Position numbers and translations under genes: made by a program. The notes below the pieces were generated by a model, which had not been told where the DNA came from, did not search any database, and saw only the letters and a list, made by a program, of their open reading frames with translations. Positions 34,242-41,701 of a stretch of 64,000 nucleotides of DNA are shown one piece after another. Position 1 is the first letter of the stretch. Each line of letters begins with the position of its first letter. The stretch comes from Pseudoroseicyclus_A sp041714655 (lineage in GTDB: Bacteria > Pseudomonadota > Alphaproteobacteria > Rhodobacterales > Rhodobacteraceae), in assembly GCF_041714655.1 (NCBI RefSeq), contig NZ_CP168219.1, forward strand, positions 1,178,001-1,242,000, given 5' to 3'.

Positions 34242-35081
34242 TCACCCCATCAGCCCCTCCAGCAATTCCGGCAGGTCGCGCGCCGAGACGCTCGCGGCCT
34301 TCACCAGCGCATCGAAATGCGTGGTGATCGCCCGGACGCGCTCGGTATCCCGGAAGGTCAGGTAGTTCCGCCCAAGATAGAGCACGGCAAGGAGCGGCCC
34401 GAAGATCGTCACCGGCGCCGAATAGAGCTGCCGCGCGTCGAAGAGATAGAGCCGGAGTGCCGGGTAGAGCTGGGCATGGAGCCGCTGCAGATGGGCGATC
34501 TGGGCGCGGCGGATCTCCTCCGGGAGCCCCGCGTAATAGCCCTCTCCCCGCGCGAAGGTGGTCAGCTCGTGCAGCGGCATGGCGATCTCGTAATCCGACT
34601 GGCTCTGCCGCATCCAGGCGAGCCGGTCGGCCGAGGCGCCGATGGCCTGCTCCGTCGTCCGCCCGAGCGACGGCTCGTATTCCCAGGCCATCAGCTCCGG
34701 CAGCTTCAGCATGTCAGGCAGGGCCGCCGGCACATGGCGGATCTTGTAGCCCGCCGCCTCGCGGTGCCAGGCGAAGATTCGCTCGTCGATCAGCGCCCGG
34801 GGCGCCTCCGTCATCGAGATCGCCGCCGCCACGAGGTCCGCCGCGCGCTCGCGGCGGTTCGTGAGGCCGAGGAGCCAGTCCGACGAGATGCCGAGCGCCG
34901 TCGCGCATTCGCCGACGAGCTGCGCATTGGGGAGCCGCGTGTTGCCCTCCGCCAAAAGCTGCGAGATCGTCGAGCGGTCAGAGCCGATCAGCCGGGCGAG
35001 TCGGGCCTGGCTCATGCCCTGATCCTCCATCGCCCGATGGAGCCTGTCGCGGAAGATGAGGGCGCGGTCTCGTTTATCCAT
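34242..35081 (-). CDS. XRE-family regulator with large C-terminal domain
   Basis: A 279-residue protein. The N-terminal Cro/CI helix-turn-helix (about 12-72) has SQARLARLIGSDRSTISQLLAEG and ALGISSDWLLGLTN. The C-terminal 200 residues (REAAGYKIRHVPAALPDMLK ... YLTFRDTERVRAITTHFD) form a separate, probably ligand-sensing domain that I cannot name. It is divergent from the desaturase gene with a 126-bp gap, so regulation of membrane fatty acids or pigments is a natural guess, unproven. Confidence 0.85.
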   Translation of the reverse strand: MDKRDRALIFRDRLHRAMEDQGMSQARLARLIGSDRSTISQLLAEGNTRLPNAQLVGECATALGISSDWLLGLTNRRERAADLVAAAISMTEAPRALIDERIFAWHREAAGYKIRHVPAALPDMLKLPELMAWEYEPSLGRTTEQAIGASADRLAWMRQSQSDYEIAMPLHELTTFARGEGYYAGLPEEIRRAQIAHLQRLHAQLYPALRLYLFDARQLYSAPVTIFGPLLAVLYLGRNYLTFRDTERVRAITTHFDALVKAASVSARDLPELLEGLMG

Positions 35082-35207
35082 GTCCCATATGGTGACAAAA
35101 CAAAACGATGTTCAAGGAATGGTGCGCATCCCCGGCCTCTGCGGAAAGGCATCTTTCATGTAGCTTCCAGTAAAAGCCGCGAAGGGACAGCGGCTTAGGG
35201 GAACGAG

Positions 35208-36107
35208 ATGACATTGAGGCGGGATGCGGTCGAATGGCCGACCCTGGGCCTTCTGGCCCTCACCTATGCTGCCTGGGCGGCAGCGCTCTTCTGGCTGGCC
35301 GAGATCAGCCTCTGGCTCGCCGTGCCGCTGGCCGGCTGGGCCATCGCGCAGCACGCCTCGCTCCAGCACGAGGCGATCCACGGGCACCCGTTCAAGGCGC
35401 GCTGGGCCAACGAGCTGCTCGTCTGGCCGGCGCTCGCCCTCGTCATCCCCTATGCCCGTTTCCGCGACACCCACCTCGCGCATCACCACGATTCCCTCCT
35501 CACCGACCCGTTCGACGACCCCGAGACGAATTATCTCGACGGCGCGGTCTGGGAGACGCTGCCGGGCCTCACCCGGGCCATCTACCTTTTCAACAACACG
35601 CTGATCGGGCGGCTCTTCATCGGCCCGGTGATCGGCACGGCGACCTTCATCGCCGCCGACCTCAAGGCCATCCGGGCGGGAGACCGCGCCGTCGCCCGCG
35701 CCTGGGCGCAGCATCTGCCGGCCATGGCGGCGGCGCTGATCGTCGCCGCACTCGCGCCGATGCCGCTCTGGGCCTATCTGGCGGCGGCCTATCTCGGCCT
35801 GTCGCTTCTGAAGATCCGCACCTTCCTCGAGCATCAGGCGCATGAGAAGGTGCGCGCCCGGACGGTCATCATCGAGGACAAGGGGCCGCTGGCGCTCCTT
35901 TTCCTCAACAACAACCTCCACGTCGTCCACCACATGCACCCGCGCGTGCCGTGGTACCGGCTGCCGGGGCTCTACCGCGCCAACCCGGCGCGCTACCTTG
36001 GCCGCAACGAGCATTACCGCTACGGCAGCTATGCCGAGGTCTTCCGCCGCTACCTTTTCGCGCGGAAGGATCCGGTGCCGCATCCGCTCTGGCGGCGCGG
36101 CGGCTGA
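35208..36107 (+). CDS. Membrane fatty acid desaturase
   Basis: A 299-residue di-iron membrane enzyme. The three histidine boxes are HEAIHGH, HLAHHH and HVVHHMHP, so all eight ligands are there, with hydrophobic spans between boxes one/two and two/three (about 15-70 and 155-205). Members of this family desaturate or hydroxylate acyl chains or carotenoids. A 7-bp inverted repeat (35174-35180 with 35190-35196) lies in its leader. Start ATG follows GGGGAACG. Confidence 0.9.
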   Translation: MTLRRDAVEWPTLGLLALTYAAWAAALFWLAEISLWLAVPLAGWAIAQHASLQHEAIHGHPFKARWANELLVWPALALVIPYARFRDTHLAHHHDSLLTDPFDDPETNYLDGAVWETLPGLTRAIYLFNNTLIGRLFIGPVIGTATFIAADLKAIRAGDRAVARAWAQHLPAMAAALIVAALAPMPLWAYLAAAYLGLSLLKIRTFLEHQAHEKVRARTVIIEDKGPLALLFLNNNLHVVHHMHPRVPWYRLPGLYRANPARYLGRNEHYRYGSYAEVFRRYLFARKDPVPHPLWRRGG

Positions 36108-36125
36108 CGTGCCAAGGGCTCCGGC

Positions 36126-37025
36126 ATGGAGCCCTGGATCCTCATCACCTTCGCCGCCGCCGCCTTCCAGTCGGTCCGCTTCGCGACGCAGAGGCATCTG
36201 AAGGCGGCGGGATTTTCGAGCTCGGGGGCGACCTTCGCCCGCTTCGCCTATTCGGCGCCGGCCGTGCCGCTGATCATGCTCGCCTGGGCGGGGTGGAGCG
36301 GGCAGGGCGTGCCGGCGATCCCGGCCGGCTTCTGGCCCTATGCGCTCGCCGGGGGGCTGGCGCAGATCCTCGCCACCGTCTGCACGGTGACGCTCTTCTC
36401 GATGCGCAACTTCGCCGTCGGCATGACGCTGAAGAAGACCGAGGTGCTCATGAGCGTCCTCGTCGGCTGGGTGCTGCTTGGGGAGGGGGTGAGCTGGGCC
36501 GGCTTCGCGGCAATGCTGCTGGGCTTCGGGGGAGTCCTCCTCCTCACCGACACGCCAGCGCTCGGGGCCGGATGGCGGCGGCTCGTGCATCCGGCGGCGG
36601 GGCTGGGGCTGCTCTCGGGCCTCCTTTTCGGGCTCGCCGGCGTCGGCTATCGCGGCGCCTCGCTGGCGCTGCCCTCGGGCGATGCCGTGCTCCGGGCGCT
36701 GGTGACGCTGATGTGCGTCACCGCCGCGCAGGCGTTGGGGCTCGGGCTCTTCCTCCTCTGGCGGAACCGGGCGGAGCTGGCGAAGGTCTTCGCCGGCTGG
36801 CGCGTCGGCCTCATCACCGGCGCCACCTCGCTCGCCGGCTCCTTCTGCTGGTTCACGGCCTTCACGCTCCAGACCGTCGGCTATGTGAATGCCGTGGGGC
36901 AGGTGGAGCTGATCTTCTCCATCGCGCTCTCGGCGCTCTGGTTCGGCGAGGTCATCAGCCCGCGGGAATGGCAGGGCATGGCGCTGCTCACCGGCTCGAT
37001 CGTGGCGCTGGTGCTGCTCGCGTAG
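36126..37025 (+). CDS. EamA/DMT-family transporter
   Basis: A 299-residue membrane protein with ten predicted helices, built of two EamA repeats. Marks include FAVGMTLKKTEVLMSVLVGWVLLGE in repeat one and QTVGYVNAVGQVELIFSI in repeat two, the typical end-of-repeat segments. It follows the desaturase by 18 bases and may share its transcript. Export of a small metabolite or amino acid is usual for the family; nothing specific can be said. Confidence 0.88.
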   Translation: MEPWILITFAAAAFQSVRFATQRHLKAAGFSSSGATFARFAYSAPAVPLIMLAWAGWSGQGVPAIPAGFWPYALAGGLAQILATVCTVTLFSMRNFAVGMTLKKTEVLMSVLVGWVLLGEGVSWAGFAAMLLGFGGVLLLTDTPALGAGWRRLVHPAAGLGLLSGLLFGLAGVGYRGASLALPSGDAVLRALVTLMCVTAAQALGLGLFLLWRNRAELAKVFAGWRVGLITGATSLAGSFCWFTAFTLQTVGYVNAVGQVELIFSIALSALWFGEVISPREWQGMALLTGSIVALVLLA

Positions 37026-37048
37026 AGGCCGGCGCGAATTCCGGGCGC

Positions 37049-37486
37049 TCAGGCTCCCGCGACGCGCCTGCCTTCCGCGTCGATCACCAGATCGCCGTCT
37101 TCCTTCGCGAAGGGCCCCTCCGGCCAGCGCTCCAGAAGGTCCAGCACCTCGCCCGAGGGCCGGCAGAGCTTCACTCCCTTCGCCGTCGCGACGATGGGGC
37201 GGTTCACGAGGATCGGATGCTCCAGCATGGCCGCGAGGATCGCCTCATCGCTCACCCCCTCGGCGGTCAGCCCCAGCTGTTCCGCCGGGGTCTTCGAGAC
37301 CCGGAGCGCCTCGCGCGGGGTCAGCCCCGCGGCGGCGAAGAGGGCGAGGAGCTGCGGGCGGGTCCAGCCTTCCTCCAGATAAAGCACCACCTCGGGCGCA
37401 TAGCCCGCCGCCTCGATGATCCTCAGGACATTGCGGGAGGTGCCGCAGTCCGGATTGTGGTGAATGACAACTGAATCGGTGCTCAT
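37049..37486 (-). CDS. arsC: Arsenate reductase, glutaredoxin-linked ArsC type
   Basis: A 145-residue ArsC of the Spx/plasmid R773 class. Catalytic Cys14 lies in HHNPDCGTSRN. The Arg triad region is visible in HPILVNRPIVATAKGVKLCRPSG. It reduces arsenate to arsenite using glutathione and glutaredoxin. The ATG at 37486 overlaps the aquaporin stop (ATGA), so it is co-translated with the channel. Last gene of the arsenic operon. Confidence 0.93.
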   Translation of the reverse strand: MSTDSVVIHHNPDCGTSRNVLRIIEAAGYAPEVVLYLEEGWTRPQLLALFAAAGLTPREALRVSKTPAEQLGLTAEGVSDEAILAAMLEHPILVNRPIVATAKGVKLCRPSGEVLDLLERWPEGPFAKEDGDLVIDAEGRRVAGA

Positions 37487-38139
37487 GTCCGCTCCCTGAA
37501 CAGCCAGCCGCAGAAGCCCGCCGCCAGCACGGCGCCGGCGCATTCGGCGATGATGAAGCCCGGCAGATCCGCGGGGCGGATGCCGGAGAAGGTGTCGGTG
37601 AGGCTCCGCGCGATGGCGACGGCCGGATTGGCGAAGGAGGTCGAGGCAGTGAACCAGTAGGCCGCCGTGATGTAGAGCCCGACGAGCACCGGCACCGCCT
37701 CCGGCCGGCTGCGGAGCCCGCCGAGGATGGTCAGCACCAGCCCGAAGGCGGCGAGGGCCTCGGCGAACCACTGCGCGCCGCCGGTGCGGACATGCAGCGA
37801 GGCCTGCAGCACCGGCTGCGCGAACATCGCATGGGCCGCGAAGGTGCCGACGATGCCGCCCGCCACCTGCGCCGCCACATAGGCCAGCGCCAGCATCCCC
37901 GCTATCTCGCGGCGGAGCGCGAAGACCAGCGTCACGGCCGGGTTGAAATGCGCGCCCGAGAGGGGGCCGAGGATGGTGATCAGCACCATGAGGATGGCGC
38001 CGGTCGGCAGCGTGTTGGCGAGGAGCGCGAGGCCCGTGTCCTCCGTCAGGGTCTCGGCCATGATGCCGGAGCCGACGACGGTGCAGACGAGCAGGCCGGT
38101 GCCGAGCGCCTCGGCCGTCAGGCGGCGCGGGGTGCTCAT
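37483..38139 (-). CDS. Aquaglyceroporin (MIP family), probable arsenite channel
   Basis: A 218-residue major intrinsic protein with six membrane spans and two NPA boxes (HFNPAVTLV and FANPAVAIA). The second span has GPLSGAHFNPA. I start it at the ATG at 38139, overlapping arsR by four bases; the longer frame lies inside arsR. In Sinorhizobium meliloti the homologous AqpS in an ars operon lets arsenite flow out after ArsC reduces arsenate. The same role is likely here. Confidence 0.9.
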   Translation of the reverse strand: MSTPRRLTAEALGTGLLVCTVVGSGIMAETLTEDTGLALLANTLPTGAILMVLITILGPLSGAHFNPAVTLVFALRREIAGMLALAYVAAQVAGGIVGTFAAHAMFAQPVLQASLHVRTGGAQWFAEALAAFGLVLTILGGLRSRPEAVPVLVGLYITAAYWFTASTSFANPAVAIARSLTDTFSGIRPADLPGFIIAECAGAVLAAGFCGWLFRERT

Positions 38140-38471
38140 GCCGCCTCTCCCGTCGCCGCGGCGATGGCGGGGCGGCAGAGCTCCGGCCGGCCGCCGCAGC
38201 ACTCTTCCATCAGGTAGGAGATCACGGCCGAAACCTGCCCCATCGCCGCAAAATAGCGCACCGAGCGGCCTTCGCGGCGGTTGAGGACGAGCCCGGCGCC
38301 GAGAAGCACCGAGAGGTTGGCCGAGAGCGTGTTCGCCTTCATGCCGAGCCCCTCGGCAAGCGCGCCGGCCGTCAGCCCCTCAGGGCCGGCCTCGATCAGC
38401 AGGCGGAGCGCCGTCAGCCGGGGCGGCTGCGACAGGGCGGCGAAGGCGCGGGTGGCGTCTGATAATTCCAT
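38136..38471 (-). CDS. arsR: ArsR-family arsenic repressor
   Basis: A 111-residue winged-helix repressor. The recognition helix is in MKANTLSANLSVLLGAGLV, and a C-terminal Cys-Cys-x6-Cys (Cys91, Cys92, Cys99; ECCGGRPELC) could bind As(III). Metal sites near the C-terminus of this kind were described in the Acidithiobacillus ferrooxidans ArsR. The start codon lies inside a long inverted repeat (38468-38496), the probable operator, so the operon is autoregulated. Confidence 0.92.
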   Translation of the reverse strand: MELSDATRAFAALSQPPRLTALRLLIEAGPEGLTAGALAEGLGMKANTLSANLSVLLGAGLVLNRREGRSVRYFAAMGQVSAVISYLMEECCGGRPELCRPAIAAATGEAA

Positions 38472-38496
38472 GATTCATGAATTATAGAAATCATGG
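38468..38496. promoter_or_regulatory. Candidate ArsR operator
   Basis: Perfect 8-bp arms CCATGATT and AATCATGG enclose a 13-base AT-rich spacer that contains ATTCATGAAT. The element overlaps the arsR start codon (38471). It is exceptionally AT-rich for this genome, and an operator for the adjoining repressor is the simplest reading. Confidence 0.5.
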
Positions 38497-38524
38497 GCGA
38501 GCGCAAGCCCCCCCGGGGCCGCCC

Positions 38525-39004
38525 TCAGCGATCGTACTGGCCAATCAGGGCCAGCCGTTCGGAGAGCGCCCGCCGGTCGAGCCGTTCGAGCGGCAGGTTG
38601 GCAACCAGCGTCATGCGGCCGATCAGCCTTTGATAGCTGTCGGTCATCGCCGCGACGCCGCCGGGCCCCCCGCGGGAGGGCAGGATCCACTCGACGACTT
38701 CGGGCGAGCCCGGCAGGCGCCAGGTTCGGCCGGGGAGGTCTCTCCCCTCGGTGGCGAGCGCGACGACGACATCCATCTCCGGCGCGCCAGTCGCGCCGAA
38801 GATGTCGATCCCCTTGGGGCGGATCGCGGGGGTCAGGCGCCCGGCGGCGCGCAGGATCTCGGCGGCGCCGGAATTGATTTTTGCGGCGGGGACGAGCCCG
38901 GCGGAATGCGCCTCGATGCGCCCCCGGGCCTCGGCCGTGAGGATGGCTTCGGCCATCAATGTCCGGGCGGAATTGGCAGTGCAGAGGAAAAGAATGTGGC
39001 GCAT
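38525..39004 (-). CDS. Low-molecular-weight phosphatase-fold protein, ArsC-like arsenate reductase
   Basis: A 159-residue protein of the low-molecular-weight tyrosine phosphatase fold. The P-loop Cys8-x5-Arg14 reads CTANSAR, and later WILPSRGG. Proteins of this shape beside arsR are thioredoxin- or thiol-linked arsenate reductases or tyrosine phosphatases. The Asp of the general acid is not obvious in the usual DP form, which leaves the activity open. It lies just upstream of arsR in the same direction, with the putative ArsR operator between them. Confidence 0.78.
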   Translation of the reverse strand: MRHILFLCTANSARTLMAEAILTAEARGRIEAHSAGLVPAAKINSGAAEILRAAGRLTPAIRPKGIDIFGATGAPEMDVVVALATEGRDLPGRTWRLPGSPEVVEWILPSRGGPGGVAAMTDSYQRLIGRMTLVANLPLERLDRRALSERLALIGQYDR

Positions 39005-39326
39005 GATGCGGACTCGGGACAGGGGAGAATGGCGCGCCCTAGGCCTCTGCTCACGCGGCGGCAATCAACATTTCGGCCCGGGCGGGCGGGATTGGAGACG
39101 CCGCGGAAACGCCAGACCCGGCCCGCGCGGCTGCCTCCGAAGAATGTTGCGATTTCGCGCCGCGAAATGATGGCGCCGACCGGGAGCGCCCGCCGCCGGG
39201 GCAGGAAAGTTGCCTTAGGGTCGCCTTGCGGTTTTTCGGGCCGGGCGGGGCCTCACCAAGACGTGATCGCCCGGGCTCCCGCGCGCGGCCCTTCCCTTCC
39301 CCCACGCATCCGCTAGAAGCCGGCCC
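39005..39326. other. Intergenic region between the ars operon and tgt
   Basis: 322 bp without a convincing gene. It must contain the promoters of the leftward phosphatase-like gene and of tgt. The only standout is a 17-bp palindrome (39152-39168, listed apart). No other structured element is evident. Confidence 0.6.
39152..39168. promoter_or_regulatory. 17-bp perfect palindrome, possible operator
   Basis: ATTTCGCG and CGCGAAAT are perfect 8-bp inverted arms around a single C. It lies mid-way in the divergent gap between the ars-associated gene and tgt, so it could be an operator for either. No regulator can be named. Confidence 0.4.
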
Positions 39327-40451
39327 ATGAGCTTTTCCTTCACGCTGGCCGCCACCGACGGCGTCGCCCGGACGGGCAGCATCGCCACGCCCCGCGGCGA
39401 GATTCGCACGCCCGCCTTCATGCCGGTCGGCACCGCCGGCACGGTCAAGGCCATGATGCCGGAGAGCGTCGCCGCCACCGGCGCCGATATCCTCCTCGGC
39501 AATACCTATCACCTGATGCTCCGCCCCGGGGCCGAGCGGGTCGCGCGGCTCGGCGGGCTGCACCGGTTCATGAACTGGGACAGGCCCATCCTCACCGATT
39601 CAGGCGGCTTTCAGGTGATGAGCCTCGCGGGGCTCAGGAAGCTCACCGAGGAGGGCGTCACCTTCCAGAGCCATATCGACGGCTCGAAGCACCTTTTGTC
39701 GCCCGAGACCTCGATGGAGATCCAGCGGCTCCTCGGCTCGGACATCGTCATGTGCTTTGACGAATGCCCGGCCCTGCCGGCGGACGAGGGGGCGGTCGAG
39801 GCCTCCATGCGCCTCTCGATGCGCTGGGCGGCGCGGAGTCGCGAGGCCTTCGGCGACCGGCCGGGCCATGCGCTCTTCGGCATCCAGCAGGGCGGGGTGA
39901 CGGAGGATCTGCGGGGGCAAAGCGCCGAGGCGCTCAAGACCATCGGCTTCGAGGGCTATGCCATCGGCGGCCTCGCGGTGGGCGAGGGGCAGGAGGCGAT
40001 GTTCGGCGTGCTCGACTATGCCCCGGGGATGCTGCCGCAGGACCGGCCGCGCTACCTCATGGGCGTCGGCAAGCCCGACGACATCGTGGGCGCCGTGAAG
40101 CGCGGGGTCGACATGATGGATTGCGTGTTGCCCTCCCGCTCCGGCCGGACGGGGCAGGCCTGGACGCGCCGGGGGCAGGTCAATCTGCGCAACGCCCGCC
40201 ATGCCGACGATCCCCGCCCGCTGGATGAGGCCTGCACCTGCCCGGCCTGCCGCAACTACTCCCGCGCCTATCTGCACCATGTGGTGCGGGCGGGCGAGAT
40301 GATCGCCGGGATGCTGCTGACCTGGCACAACCTGCATTACTATCAGGAGCTGATGGCCGGGATGCGCGCCGCCATTGCCGAGGGCCGCTTCGCCGCCTTC
40401 GAGACCGACTTCCACGCCACGCGCGAGGCGGGCGACATCGAGCGGCTCTGA
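39327..40451 (+). CDS. tgt: tRNA-guanine transglycosylase (queuosine)
   Basis: A 374-residue Tgt that inserts preQ1 at position 34 of GUN tRNAs. Key parts: base-binding DSGGFQVMSL (Asp around 90), the nucleophile Asp in the PSRSGRTGQ region, and the zinc site CTCPACRNY with a later His (YLHHV). Length matches the family (about 375). It is monocistronic, with the ars-associated gene divergent upstream. Confidence 0.97.
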   Translation: MSFSFTLAATDGVARTGSIATPRGEIRTPAFMPVGTAGTVKAMMPESVAATGADILLGNTYHLMLRPGAERVARLGGLHRFMNWDRPILTDSGGFQVMSLAGLRKLTEEGVTFQSHIDGSKHLLSPETSMEIQRLLGSDIVMCFDECPALPADEGAVEASMRLSMRWAARSREAFGDRPGHALFGIQQGGVTEDLRGQSAEALKTIGFEGYAIGGLAVGEGQEAMFGVLDYAPGMLPQDRPRYLMGVGKPDDIVGAVKRGVDMMDCVLPSRSGRTGQAWTRRGQVNLRNARHADDPRPLDEACTCPACRNYSRAYLHHVVRAGEMIAGMLLTWHNLHYYQELMAGMRAAIAEGRFAAFETDFHATREAGDIERL

Positions 40452-40476
40452 GGGCGGCGTCGCAGGGGAGCCGCCG

Positions 40477-41307
40477 CTACCAGATGACCTTTGCCTCGTG
40501 CTTGGGGTCGTCGCGGGGGACGGCGCCGTCCTGCGCCAGCCGGTGCAGCGACCAGTCGGAGCGATGGGCGATGGAGGCTGCGAAACTGTCCCATTCATCG
40601 CCGAAACTGTCGTCGAACCAGCGGGCGAGCGCGGCGCGAAGGGGCAGGGGCTCGTGGCGCAATTCGCTGTCGATGCGGGTCTGGCCGCTCTCCAGCTCGG
40701 TGAAGCGGATGTCCATCACCGATTCCTCGAAGAAATGGCCCTCGCTCCGCTCGATGTAATAGCGGCAATGGCTGGGCCAGGTGCAGTCGAGGAAGGTGAC
40801 GGTCACCTCGTCGAAGAGCCCGGCGGCGTTGCGATAGCGCAGATGCAGCGTGTCGGCATCTTCCGCGTCGCGGTCGAAATCCATGAGCGTGCCGGTCCAG
40901 TGATCCTCGGGGTGGCTCTCGCCGGGGATCAGCCGGGTCCAGATCTCGTTGGCGGGGGCGTCGAAGCAGACGGAGCGCCGCGAGGTGAGCGAGACGCGGA
41001 AGGGCAGGCCGTTCAGCGAGCGGTCCGAGAAGAAGCGCTGGAAGAGCACGGTGACGAGGAGGATGGCGCCGGGCAGGACGGCATCGTCGACGGGCAGGAG
41101 CGCGCCCAGCGGCACGCCGAGGCCGAGCGCCTCGACCCAGTGGCGCAGCCGCGGCGCGAAGGTGACGATGGCGGCGGAGCCGAGCGCCATGGCGAGGCCG
41201 GTGAGCTGCGTCTCGACGCCGCCGCCGAAGAGCAGGATTGCCCCGATCACGACGCCGATCGTTCCGACCAGCAGCCGTCGTCTCTGGCGCATGATGCGCA
41301 TCCACAT
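40477..41307 (-). CDS. Membrane-anchored SRPBCC-like protein, function unknown
   Basis: A 276-residue protein. Two or three N-terminal membrane spans (about 9-75, LLVGTIGVVIGAILLFGGG and GLAMALGSAAIVTFAP, with a third around 88-106) precede a soluble domain (115-270). That domain resembles a START/SRPBCC fold: VCFDAPANEIWTRLIPGE, then YRNAAGLFDEVTVTFLD. The ATG at 41307 is one of three nearby in-frame ATGs, and none has a strong ribosome site. Lipid or hydrophobic ligand binding is conceivable. Confidence 0.7.
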   Translation of the reverse strand: MWMRIMRQRRRLLVGTIGVVIGAILLFGGGVETQLTGLAMALGSAAIVTFAPRLRHWVEALGLGVPLGALLPVDDAVLPGAILLVTVLFQRFFSDRSLNGLPFRVSLTSRRSVCFDAPANEIWTRLIPGESHPEDHWTGTLMDFDRDAEDADTLHLRYRNAAGLFDEVTVTFLDCTWPSHCRYYIERSEGHFFEESVMDIRFTELESGQTRIDSELRHEPLPLRAALARWFDDSFGDEWDSFAASIAHRSDWSLHRLAQDGAVPRDDPKHEAKVIW

Positions 41308-41701
41308 AGGTCGTCTCGCTCCGCGATCTTCCTGGTGCCGGGGCCGCGCGGGGCCCCTTGTTCGGGGCGCTTTGGCTCCGTTCCCGGTCAATCGCCGGGC
41401 AATGCGGCGCATGCGAGGCAGGGCGATGACGCCGGCCGGGCATTTTCTCGCGGGGCGGGCAGGGGGCAGGGGGCGCGGGCCCTCATCCGCCCTGCCGGGC
41501 GGCCTCGGCGGGGGCCGCCCCGGGGCCGGACGCCCCCTTGCTCCCGCCATCCGGCGGGGGCATGCTGCGCGGCAACAGGAGCCGGGCGGTTGAACGGCGT
41601 GCAGGCGCGCCTAGATTCACTCTCCTGAGCTGTCCGAAAAGAGGGGCCGGCACCGCTGCCGCTAACGGGGCGAGACCGGCCTGCCAGACAAGGAACCGAG
41701 C
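41308..41701. other. Intergenic region upstream of lon
   Basis: 394 bp between divergent genes. It is GC-rich with GGC/GCC complementary blocks (for instance around 41490-41525). A sigma-70-like promoter for lon is proposed at 41590-41617. No ORF with coding character is visible. Confidence 0.6.
41590..41617 (+). promoter_or_regulatory. Candidate lon promoter
   Basis: TTGAAC (41590-41595), 16 bases, TAGATT (41612-41617). The start codon of lon is 85 bases past the -10. lon is often heat-shock regulated, and the TTGAA start would also suit a sigma-32 -35 element, but the -10 has no clear CCCCAT-like box. Confidence 0.45.
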
